This document shows positions 30,751-42,600 of a stretch of 64,000 bases of DNA, piece after piece. The DNA is taken from the NCBI RefSeq assembly GCF_921293095.1, contig NC_060246.1, positions 89,215,030-89,279,029 of the forward strand. Reading direction: 5' to 3'. The notes below the pieces were generated by a model that ran no database searches, had not been told where the DNA came from, and saw only the letters and a program-made list of their open reading frames with translations. The stretch is from Ischnura elegans (lineage: Eukaryota; Arthropoda; Insecta; Odonata; Coenagrionidae). How positions within the stretch are numbered: position 1 is the stretch's first letter; the number at the start of each line of letters is the position of its first letter. Position numbers and translations under genes: made by a program.

Positions 30751-32270
30751 ATAAGTTTAAACTGGCAGAAACCAATATCACAACATGGATATCCATAAAA
30801 TGAACACAGTGAACACAATACTTATGTGCGATTCATTAGTCCACTCGTATTCACCATAAGCAGCCAATTTCTAATCCGTTCAAACTGATGCTTCTCATTC
30901 ATGTTGTGCAACCCCGATATATTTATAATAGTCCCAACCCCTAGTTACAGAGAAGCACTGTGCACCATAAAGCCCCCAGGTACCCATAGGCTCCAGAGGT
31001 TATCCTTCTATGCAGTGGGGCACCCGTAACCTATGTTCTCTTTATTTATCTGGGAATGGTGCTTTGAAGGTATATATTTTGATTCAATTTGTCGAAATCA
31101 CTTAAAAGTTCTGGCAATAAGTGACAAAAATAAGGACACTTATTGGATATTTCATTTCTGACTGCTTATTGCCATCACTCTTACCAACTAAAATAAATGT
31201 TCATATTCCCTCAGAATTTAGTACCAGCTACGCTATATTCAAGTGACTTCCAAATTTATTTTTTCCACCTCAGCAGGTACCTCATTGCTTTCAAAGACAC
31301 TTCGCACTACGTAATAACCTCAAAACAACGAATTTTTTGGGACCGGATAAATCATGACCTCGAATTTCGATTATTGTCATTAAATACTGTGGCTATCACC
31401 GCATGATTTTCATTCTGAGAGTTTTCAATTGAAATTATTGTTTTACTAGTCCAATAAGCTCTAAGCCTCATCGCATTGTTTAGTTACGGTCTGAAATCGA
31501 ATGAACGCAAAAATAATGCTTGTGGATCACGTATTTTTAAAGTGCTTCATAATTTTCCTAAGCATGTTATCGATATTATCCTTGGGAAGAAATAATTTAA
31601 GCCTATTTCAATTGCCGTTTCATGGCTGACATTTTTCTTTATAGAGTGCATATTACCTTTTAGACTTCCGAAATATAACCAATTGTTGGAATCCCATTGA
31701 AATAGGTACCAGTAAATATCTATGTTTGATGTATACTTGATATATCGATAAACTACTATGAAAGTTAGATGAGGCGAATTATTTAGTACGAGTATTAACG
31801 TGGCAATCGGTAATGCGTTGATGTCACAATTGTTTTCTCTTGATAATGCATCCATAATGCCTTCTTAAATGGACACGGTCGGTATTCTCTTGGCACATCC
31901 GTTCCTCTTTGCCAAAACGCAGTATAACTCAAGAGAGCGCCAGGTAATTTTTTAATAGGGTGGTTTCCTATTATTTTTTTATTGCCTAAATCGAAAGATC
32001 GTTGCTCCTGGAGTGCGCATTTCACGCTTTTAGATTTTTAAATGACGATATCTATTTTGGCGATTAAATGTAAGGAGAAAATTTTCAATCGCGATGGCTA
32101 AGTATGAATGCTGGGAAAAGCCCGTGTCACCTCATTCTGGTTCCCGCTGCCGCCGTTGGAGGTGACCTAGGGGCGGCAATATGTGCGTTGCTGCGATGCA
32201 TGTTGCTAGCAGGTAGCAGAGTACCCTGCTAGCAGGTATCGCTTGGCTTAAATGAGGATTATTAATACCC

Positions 32271-32376
32271 TGCTGGTGGTGGTTCTCGGGTATTGCTGAT
32301 TGGGTAACATTTTCACTCAAAAAAAAAAGAGTGAAAATGTTACTAACGCAGCAATACCCGAGAGCCACCACCAGCA
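32271..32376. repeat. Long hairpin around an A10 loop
   Basis: Arms of about 48 bases (TGCTGGTGGTGG.TCTCGGG start; ATTTTCACTC at the tip) are complementary except at about 5 positions and face each other across a run of A. A smaller palindrome, GCTAGCAGG...CCCTGCTAGC, lies just upstream near 32203-32242. It is probably a foldback MITE. Confidence 0.7.
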
Positions 32377-32564
32377 TTGATAAAAGAAGCTGTGAAAATC
32401 TTCATACGAAAATCATTAATACCCTATGAAACGAAGGAAACTTTCCGACCGTAGGCAGTTTTAATAGGTGATTATTAAGACATGTTTCCCTGAGCTATGT
32501 GCCTCATGCATGCATTGGTATTCTCTGACGATGTAAAGCTCCTGTCTACCCGTTTACAAACTAG

Positions 32565-32770
32565 GTCCCTGTGACGTCACGTGGAGTGGCATCGAATGGG
32601 CGCCAATCTGGCCTATTTCAAATGACGTTAAAATTGACCATTGCCATTCGTCTAAACTGGGATTTATAAAATCAAATAATCAGTATATTATGAATAGGTA
32701 CACTAGTGGTGTGTATCGAATCGCAATCAATGCGTTTCGTTTTCTTTGATAAAGGAAACTATCCTATACA
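32565..32770 (+). repeat. Dispersed repeat with GACGTCA/GGCGCC motifs, copy 2
   Basis: Direct match to the reverse complement of 15980-16185, including CTAGGTCCCTGTGACGTCA at the start. Two copies in opposite orientation within one window indicate an unclassified mobile element. Confidence 0.6.
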
Positions 32771-33266
32771 CACCTTGCCGCAGTTAATCCTGTAATTTAC
32801 CCCTCGTAATAGAAGAAAATTTTATCTAGATTTGCGATATTTCAGTCCTAGGAAGATGCCTATCATTTTAAAATGTAAGCCGTCTAAAACTATTATACTG
32901 AAGGAAGAAGTGCCTAAAGTCCATGAGTTGAATGTCTTAAGTAAACAATAAAGAGAATTAAAACGCGTGAAATAATCTGATCGCACTCCTTTTCACGTCT
33001 TTTGCGACACTAGAAGAACCTTTGCCTTAGCCAAGGGGAGTGAAATTAGAGCATATACGATGATGATATTAGCTATGCTCGCACACTCTTCGAAATATAT
33101 ACCTTCGAGAGTTATTCACTTAATAAAGTAGCCGTCATCAACGAATGTTATTTATCACCATATTTTTTAGATTTTCAATTTTTCAGACTTTCTTGAGGCA
33201 CTTTCGACACGCAAACTTATAAATCACGAAATGTTTCAATTTTAAGGTATAAAAAATATATCCTTT

Positions 33267-33870
33267 CCCCTGGGCTACAACCTTGTTGCGGTGGAAAAAG
33301 GCTTGCGAGTGCCTATGACTTCTAAAGCTGCACTGGCGGGATGAATCCTAAATTATTCCCAGTTGGGCCTCCCATGCCAGGTAGATGGAAGGGTAGGAGC
33401 CAGACGAAAAGTATTCCACGTGATGGCGTCACTTAAAAACACTTTTGGAATGGAAGTGGGAAACCCTGCCAACTATCTTTCCTAAAAACATGGAGTACAA
33501 CCAAAAGAGCCTCGGACTCTCGTCGAACGGGATTTGCAGAGACTTAGCAACATCATCATCAGCAGCAGCAATGAATAAAGAAGACCAAAAAGTTGGAGAA
33601 GAAGAAGTCGGCTATAAATGTAGGGACGTGGAATGTGCGGACAATGATGAGGGCGGGGAAGTTAGAAAATATCAAAAGGGAAATTGATTAAGGGAAGATA
33701 GATAACTTAATATAATGTTATACATGGGAAGTTAATTCCTAATTTTCCCTTTTTTTGTTGAAGAAATTTTTAAAATCCCGGCATTTTTCACAAATGGCAT
33801 GTCTATCATCAACGCAATCTTTCCAAATTTGGCAATAATTTTCAGTTGTAATATTTTCCACGTAAGTCTC
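33267..33870 (+). mobile_element. LINE 5' end fragment
   Basis: Leader GGGCTACAACCTTGTTGCGG is followed by the EEP start (GTWNVRTMMRAGKLENIKRE) near 33620-33685, after which the ORF stops. The next segment to about 33870 matches the reverse complement of 930-1180, so this copy carries the same interruption as the LINE at the left edge. Confidence 0.7.
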
Positions 33871-34258
33871 GTAATTTGCAGAATGAATTTAGTCCTTACT
33901 TTTTCCAGCAACAGTGATCAATGAATTTACAGCAAAACCTCCGCACAGCGACCCCAAATGCAGCGAAATTTCATTAAACCTACTCATTGTCGGCCCGGTC
34001 CCGGGCCCTTGCAGAGGACAATGCACACGAAATAGCCTCCCGCAGCGAACCTCTGTCACACCTCCCTAAAGGAAAGTCAGTGCTTTGGCCCAAAACGTAA
34101 AAAGTGACCCTCTGAAACGAATTAAAAAGATATGAACATTTTTCATTGACAGGTATTTTTTCTTTCGATATTCACACAATAAGCACGAAGTAGAATTGCA
34201 ACGGAATTTAGGTACCGTGTCTTCAACGTTCCATTCCGAGATTTGCAAAGGTTCACAT

Positions 34259-34922
34259 CAGGTATGGATGGCAATCGAAACTAAACGAGAGTCAAAACCA
34301 GTAGAATTTCAATAGCTTCGTCCCCTGGAGCCCAATGTAGAAACAAAACAAAAAAGAAATAAACCTGTGGAGCTAAACACAGGGTCGAAACGAAATTGGA
34401 CTCAGAACTACTTCGGGTCGAAAAAAAACTGAACCTCTGGTACGAAACGAAAAACAGATTATGTTTCTCATCGGAGGGACCACGTCCTTCACCTTCGAAC
34501 AGTTTAGCTTCGACCCACACACCGAGTACGAAGTATGGTTAAATGAAGTAGATGTTCGGCCTACCGCCGTAAGATGCATGGGGCGCTCATATTTTTCCAT
34601 TAAGAGGAGAACGGTGAACGCCAACTGGCCATTCGATTTTTAAGTCATGTTTTATCCTCTCCATATTCTGTCATGAAATAGGTCCAGAATATCCCCTCTC
34701 ATCCCCCTCTAGTCAACCTATGGTATAGAAACTTAACTATGTGCCGTGGGGTTTCGTTTAAATTAATTTCGTTCCTGGGAGTAAAGTTTCGTCGCTGGTC
34801 GAAAGTAAACTCCTTGGTGATTTAAATTTCGTGCGTGAACGAAAATAAACCTAAACCTCATATTTTCGTTTCCCTCCGGGTCGAAACGAAACAATTTCGT
34901 TTCGTTTCATTTTCTATCCCTG
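34259..34922. mobile_element. Repeat rich in GAAACGAAA motifs with inverted ends
   Basis: The left end, reading GGATGGCAATCGAAACTAAA, and right end, reading TTTCGTTTCATTTTCTATCC, are imperfect inverted repeats. Between them CGAAACGAAA occurs many times in forward orientation on the left and reverse orientation on the right. No 8-bp duplication was found. Possibly a decayed MITE. Confidence 0.45.
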
Positions 34923-34935
34923 GCGAAGGCCGTTT

Positions 34936-35520
34936 TCAACTCCGATGGTTTTCCCATAAAAAATGTGCAAAGGATGCCAAATATCCGCTCCGTATATTGC
35001 TCCGCTCTAACCTTCGCGCCGCTCTTAGAAGGGCCACTGTGCAAACGAACCATATCGACTTGTGGAAATCATCCCTCTGGAAATTTTCCATTTCCTCACA
35101 CTGCCTTTTCCACCAAGCCTCCCTTGCCCTGTTACTTTCACTTTCGGTGATGATGATAAGTCTCTGTAAGGCTTTCGCATGTTGACGACCCCGAGGACCT
35201 TGCCGACCTCGCTGCGTGACTGACAACCGCTCTTTGCGGGAGGGTCCCGGTCGATGAGATTCCGAGACTCATTTGGTTGTACTCCATGTTTTCAGGGAAA
35301 AGATAGCTGGCGGGGTTTCCTAATTCCATTCCAACAATGTTTTTTACATAACACCATCACGTGGACTACTTTTCGTCTGGCTCCTACCCTTCGACCTATC
35401 TGACATGGGTGGCCCTACCGGGAATAATTCATAATTAATCCCGCATGTACAAATGTAGGGGTCATAGGAACTCGCAAGCCTTTTCAACGCGAAAAATTTG
35501 TAGCCGAGGGGAAAGGAGAC
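34936..35520 (-). mobile_element. LINE 5' end with internal deletion
   Basis: On the minus strand the LINE leader (35520 to about 35180) runs directly into the linker downstream of the EEP domain ([17 protein letters not shown] at about 35080-35150), so the endonuclease is deleted. It stands at the same distance upstream of gene 2 as the 1-1700 LINE does from gene 1. Confidence 0.7.
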
Positions 35521-36102
35521 ATGCATATAATCATTATAAATATATTAAAGACGGGAAGATCTCTAAAATATACATTGATCAGTCAATACATTCATTCATT
35601 ATTCTTTTCAAATTTCGCACTATTTGTGGATCTGAAAGCAAGGCCTCCTCATAAAAGAATATTTTTAGATCTTGAGGCCACATAGCTGAGTAGACTGAAA
35701 TCAATCGGCCATTTAAACTCACAGGGAAAATTATCTACATGATAAAATAGTGTTGCCTATTGTGGTAGTTGATAACGCTAGTGATCGAATAATGCGGTCT
35801 ATGAGTAACGTCTTCATTTTCAACTTCTTACAATTACATTCCAGAAAAGACTCTGCACTAGCTTTTGCTGAACACTTACATAATGGTCCTCTTCATCATC
35901 TCCTTCCAATTCATCAAACCATAATTTCTAAAGTTGCTAATGCAATTCTCATCCTCATTACTCATACTCAGTACTCATAATTCTCTCCCTCATTTCCTTG
36001 CAGCTGTGACAATATATCTGTAATGTCTTATGATGTCCTATGCAAACGTTGAACTGTTGTGACCTCTCAGCTTTATCTTATAATAAAAAAAATATTTTGC
36101 AG
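35521..36102 (+). other. 5' flank / 5'-UTR intron of APN gene 2
   Basis: Counterpart of 1701-2229. It ends in an ATATTTTGCAG acceptor at 36102, with the ATG 26 bases further on. No coding sequence is seen. Confidence 0.55.
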
Positions 36103-36127
36103 GTAAAAGCAATTGCGAGGCGTGAAT

Positions 36128-36645
36128 ATGGATAAGATCTTCCTGGCTGTGGCAGTGTTCATAGCATGGGGGGCATTTGGGCCGAGTTTGGCGGAAAAGG
36201 TGTTTGAGGACCCTGTATCGGAATTAGAGGGAAACAGTGAATTCTATGTAGATAGGGATCCAGATTATTACAGACTCCCGAAAGGGGTCACTCCGCTGAC
36301 TTACGAGCTACGAATGATTCCTTTCCTCGATGAAGACAACCAAACGTTCAAAGGAGACGTCACGATCAAGCTGCTGATCAACTCTGCCACGAGGAACATA
36401 ACGTTGCACTCTAGAGAGTTGAACGTATCTGATATTCGGATTTTTGAATTCAACCCACCGAATGTTGAGATCCCCGTTCAGAACATCCGCCTGAAGCCAG
36501 ACAGGGACTTTTTGGTGGTGGAATCACAAATGACTCTTGTAGAGAACAAAATGTACATTCTTCGTTTAAAATTCGAAGGTGAACTCGGTGACAACAACGT
36601 TGGGTTTTTCAAAAGATCCTACGAAGACAGTATGGGGAGACGGCA
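36128..36645 (+). CDS. APN gene 2, coding exon 1
   Basis: The exon opens at 36103 after a TTTTGCAG acceptor; the ATG is at 36128 and the donor GTAAGT at 36646. It encodes the signal peptide ([20 protein letters not shown]) and [18 protein letters not shown]. An upstream in-frame TTG at 36113 is not needed. Confidence 0.92.
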
Positions 36646-39600
36646 GTAAGTAAATGCAAATTGAAATGTAAGAAAAAAATATCAATGCTCATTTTATCAT
36701 TATAAATTAGTACATAGTACTAGATAATTAAGTCATCTAGTATAAATAATTTGTAGAATCTAGGGAGGATTTTCATTTGACCATCAATTAAAAACATTAT
36801 ACAATTGTGAGTTACCAGCAAAGATGGGGAATGATTGGTATCTGCTTTTCGGTATGTCTCCTTTGGATGGCATCGGAATATAACATATCGGCTGGATACT
36901 TATTACCAACAATAATTAAAAACGAAAGAAGAAGTGGAATTCCATAGTTCTATATTCCAAATTCAATAGCTCTATAATTATATTTATGGACTAAGAGCCT
37001 TGTCTCAATGTTGAATAGCATTAAAATCATTAATTTCTTTAAATATATGGAGTTTTTTTTTCCAATTTTGCGGGAAAAGAGACTAACTTCGAGTCAGAGT
37101 GCCGTATTTTTTAATATTTGCTTTAACGGTGGAGATCTACTGTAGCGCTTCAGTATTGTTTACTGTCACATTGTTTTAAAGGCGAGTCTAATGAATCCTA
37201 ATTACCCGTTATTGTACCAATAAACCTACTCAATTACTTTAATATCACATTTCTTATCGCAGATGGCTGGCTGCAACACATTTTGAGGGATTATATGCCA
37301 GAATGGCATTTCCATGTTTTGATGAACCACACCTCAAAGCCAATTTCTCCATAAGCGTTGCAAGGCCACGCAATATGAATACATTGAGCAACATGAAGCT
37401 GAAACGATTACCAGTTGCTGAGTGAGTAATAAAAATAAATTATGATAGTGAATCTATTTAACGGAAAATAAACTTAAAATGTAAAATATAGGTTAAGTAT
37501 CCACTTATTAGTACTATTCTTAAAATGGCACATGGTGTAACATATATCACATTTAAAATCGAATGTAATAATAAAAATTTTTAACCTATGTGTGGAGTTT
37601 TCTGTAAAATATTTGTCCGGTAAGGCATTGAAGGTAAAGCTCGTTGAAGCCTATGGTTTTATATTAATTTTAAATTCCGCTAATGATAGCATTTTTTCAT
37701 GTCCTATTTCTTACTTATAGAAATTTTATTCTCTGCCATTTTTGTTTCCAAGCATCAATATTCTTACACTGTCCTAGTAGTGAATTCTCGTAGTCATTGA
37801 AAAGAGGTAAGATTTATCCTATTCAGTCTTTTTTTCAATGGCTGGACTTATTAAGGTTATTTTAGGACTGGTTATTTTCAACGTTGACCTAGCGTATTTC
37901 CATTATTTTAGAATAAAAATATCAAGAAACAGTAATGACATAGGGTACGATATTTAAAATAATTATAATTTTCTGTTTTATTTTATCATGTAAGCCCAAC
38001 ACTACCTGATAATTATATGTGGGATCACTTTGAGGAGACGCCGAAAATGTCAACTTATTTGGTGGCTTTTATCGTCTCCAACCTCTCATATATGAAGGCA
38101 GAAGGTCATGAATTCCGGGTTTGGACCAGAAGAGAGTATATTAATGATGTGGAATACAGCGTGAGAATTGGACCAAAAATTTTAGAGGTCATGAAGAATA
38201 TTACTGGGATTGAATATTCTTTACCGAAGATGGATATGGTTACCGTGCCAGATTACAGAAAATCCATGGAGAACTGGGGACTAGTAATCCATGGGTAAGT
38301 GGGCAAGTTTTAGCGGATTTTAAGATTTATACTTGAAAAACTTTCGCATTTATTAAAATTGTACCCCATGTAGGTCATTTAACCTTCTATGTTCGAACAT
38401 ACTTACTAAACCCTGAATATTAAGGCACTAAAACCCGCGCCAGTGGCAGTTATGTGGACCCTATTCACCGCGGTTCATATATGATTGTTTGCCAAACAAG
38501 GTAAAACATTATTTCTGTCATTTATACGTTTCACGCCACTAGAAAAAAGCATTAACACCTTAATAGGAAATAGATAGAGATTCTGATTTTTACCAGTGCA
38601 ATTTCCTGAAAATAATTCATGGAAATCGATTATTTTGTCGTAAGCCAATACATAACGGTTTTTAAAGCATATATTGTTTTTTTTTTAATGAAACCATTTC
38701 GCTTTTTGATTCAGCTCTCACTAACCAATGGAAATCTCTCACTGCTCTCACCAAAAAAAATCCTGTTTCTCATACTTTCAGAGAGTCAAAGTTACTATTT
38801 AATGACGAGGAGTCATCGGAAGCAAGAAAGCAGCGTGTTTCATATATCGTGGCGCATGAGTTGGCTCATCAGTGGTTCGGAAACCTGGTTAGCCCAGAGT
38901 GGTGGACCTGGATTTGGTTGAACGAAGGGTTCGCCACGTACTACGGCAAGCTCGCGATGGAAAGAGTAAGGAAATTATTCATACACAATTGTGTGCATGC
39001 CCATTAAGATGACGTATCACTTCGGCTCATCCGGTCGTATTTTGCATACGAATTCTTGATGTACCCAGCCTTTAATGTCAAAAATATTGCGGTTAATATG
39101 CACGGACCTTTTTTGGAAAATCAAAATGACTCCATTAATTTAAAACACTCATGCAATCGCCACATCCAGTGAAAAGATTTTGAAAACAGGTATCACTTTT
39201 ATTCTGGATAGATGATTTCGGGATGTCGTGTGGTATATAGAAGATGATTTAGGGTTCAGCGTGCTAATGCCAACGTCGAAAGGCAAGCGAGCTCATTTTA
39301 CGACGGAAGAATCGAATCGATCCTGATTCATGACTAAATGATGGGATGTGGAGCCTGACCATGGCAATATTAAGAAAAAAAATCAGTTGCAAGATGACAA
39401 GTTGGACAATTAAATGTTACCCAAAATGGGAACATAATGCAGAATAGTTTCTTTTCTCTATAATATATTTGGAAAACGGCTTGGTTGTGATGTTGAAATC
39501 AGTGAATATTTTGTAAATGCAATGAATGCTAGAGAATGTTGTGAAATTACTTTGAGAGCTTGGGGTGATAACAATATTGGAAACGTAGGAAAAGAGATTT

Positions 39601-42600
39601 TAAAGAGATAACAGTTACAGACATTTTAAACTGGCCAAAATAACTCTACCTGACTTGATAATATTTTTTACTATGAGGCACCAGCTCAAGCCACCCCAGC
39701 CAATCAAGTCTAGCTGAAATTTTGGATGAAAATAATAAACTGGCAGTTGGGATGATATGGTAGTATGCGTTTCTATGCCATCTGGGCACCAATAAGGACG
39801 AAATATTATTGTTACATGTATAGTATACTCGCTTTGCTCGTTGGGGGGGCTCTTCCCCCCCGCCCCCCCCCCCACCCAGACCCACCGGAAAAGGCCTGAG
39901 GCCTGCTATGGTCACTGTGGAAGGTTTTACACTTTTTGTTTGCCACTTGTTACTTAAGGATCGTTTACTTTTAAGTTGGCTAGCTTGGGTATAAGCAATA
40001 TATCCACTTTCACGTAAAACGAGCGCATGGTATGTAGGCTACAATATGAACATAAATATTTATAGAAGAGAAACGTTTTTTTTTGCGGGGTTAAAAAATG
40101 TAAAATAAATTTATACGAGTCTGACAGCGTCTCTAAATTATTCAATTCAAATACAAAAAACGTTGAGACCATGTTCCACTGTAATACCCAATTCATACGT
40201 AATATCATAACAAAGCGGCTTTACATATTACAATGAAAAACACGTTTATTAATTATTTTTCACATAACTCAGCCAAATTCTCGATATATGAAAAAGATGT
40301 GACAGATGTTTCCCTTGGAGCTTTGGAGGGAGATGGTACACACAATAGAATTACGTAGGAACTGAATATCAATATCTAGTGAAAATGCGCCAGATGGAGT
40401 TCCTTAGCATGAATTGGGGCTAGAATGACGAATTTTATCGGAATATTATTTATCACGATCGCGAATGATTTCACTTCATAAATACCTTTATATAAATATT
40501 TAATGGATCGGGATACACAAATATCCCAGCTACAAAATATACAGCTTTTATATCAAAAGCAATTCGCAATAAATCTGGTGAGCAGTAGATGACAGCCTTT
40601 GGTGAACAATACATTGTGAATGTCAATATTTTGATAATGCTTGCAGTTGAATAACTTAGTCAATGAAGGAAACGTGGTTTTGGCAAGACAAATAATTGAA
40701 TAAGAAATACCGTTAATTGCATTTATCCTACATATTTTATTATTCATATTGCCTTTGATGCACCAGCTCTTGGATAATATTGCACATTAAGAAGGACATT
40801 AACGGAAAAAGAACGTAAACAAAAATAAAAAAAAATATCGCCTTTACAAAAAATTGAAAATTAAATCATTTTTACCTACCTATATTTTATGGAAGTCTTG
40901 TTTAGAAGTCTTTCTACTACTATCGTATATCGCCAACAAGGCACGAACTACAGTCAACTGCATGAATCATCTTTTTAAAAGGGCATTATGTGCACTCGTT
41001 AACTATGAAATTAATAATAACCAAACTTTCGATGTAATATACCAAAACAATAAGTAATTTCCTACCTTATAATTCTCCACTTTTCATTTGAATACGCTTT
41101 GATGTAAACAAATGTTGGTTCATGTGGAAAGAAGACGTAAAGAAATAGACATTTCAAGAATTACTTTCTAAATTTCCTACCTTATCTTTATCAGTTTTTC
41201 GTTTTAATTCATTTATCTTCTTTTCCAATTTAGATTCCCTTTCTTGCATAAACGAAATTGTTACTATGATTATTTGTTCCTATGATCGCCGTGCCGCCAT
41301 TGTATTTTGGTGGCCATTTTTTCAACTAATCCCCATACTCAATTTTAATTGAATAGACGGATAATAATTGGAAATTTATCGTTTTCATAATTTTTCCTGG
41401 GGTTTCAGACAATTTTAGAGCAGGTCTTCATAAGACTTATAGATATACAGCGTATGGGATCGTATGAGGCAGTTTTTTGAGATTTCGCTGCCATTGTGGT
41501 AACAGAAGTCGAAGAATAGGGTGTTGCGCTCATTTCGCAGCAATAATTTATTAATTATCCAATATGCGATACCAAGAAAAAATTTCAGTATCGGCGGAGA
41601 TTTTATCTAGAATTTTTTCAAGGGACAATTTAGTAACATGCATCAATGAAGATTCAGAGGACGTCGAATAACCTTTCATAGATCCATTTTCATTGGTATT
41701 AACCTATGATGAAGTCCCAAGGGTTTGGCATAGGTGGGGGATTGTCGAAATGAATTTCTCGATTAGGAATATGTGACAAGGAGGTCATCGAGGGCACAGA
41801 ATAAATTCACGTAGTACGTCTCCCATTAATTTCTATTCTAAGGTTATAAGGACTGGCGGATGGGGGTTGGGAGACAGGTAAACATTTTTTTCGACCTAAA
41901 ATTCCTTACTCGGGGACTTACCGTTTTCAAACACCCGAAAGCCATTTTCGGCACCAGGTGGTGGGAATTACAATCAGTATAAGCGCAGGCGTGCGTCAGA
42001 GGCGTTCGTTTGAAAAAAATTATGAAATCACGTCTTAGAAATTTTCTAATCGACACCATTTCCTCTTGTTACACAAAAAATTCTTGAAAACAATTGGCCA
42101 TCTGCTCCAATAAAAAAACATTACAAAATGCCTCATTCGGCAATTAAAAATATGCATTCTAGTCCGAGATATAAAAAAAGCAGTGAAAATCGAATTTTTG
42201 AGCTAGCTGGCCTTGGTGGGTCTCCAGCGGACTGGAAGTGTGAGGAGGTTAGTCCTATTTGATCCCAATTCTTATGCCATAAGCACGGAAAAAATCGCGA
42301 AGGGGGAACTTTTCACCCTATTATCAAGTTATGCCCTTTGCGGTATTATAAATTAGAGGAAATTCAAAGGTCCGTGATCAGGAGATTTTTTACCATGGCA
42401 ATGAATATGAACTTCAGCGCCTTTCACGCGGCAGGCCTAAAATAAACCAAATTAAAAATGAAATTGTATTAAGAGGACTGCAAAGAGGAGGTCAAAATCC
42501 ATCGCACAGTAATATGATTTCTGTTACCGCTTCGGTCGTATTTTAATCGGTGTTCAAAAAGGTCTGCGGCACGGTGATGAGTGCAATGCGATACCCTTAT

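Larger units (their letters stand above)
30750..33260. other. Intergenic spacer with no recognised gene
   Basis: AT-rich, with only short open frames on both strands and no familiar protein motif. It holds a hairpin at 32271-32376 and a dispersed repeat at 32565-32770. Confidence 0.5.

Noticed and set aside
39840-39880. Long C/G runs as possible G-quadruplex regulators
   Set aside because: Such runs here occur mostly at MITE or insert ends, so element structure is the simpler explanation.
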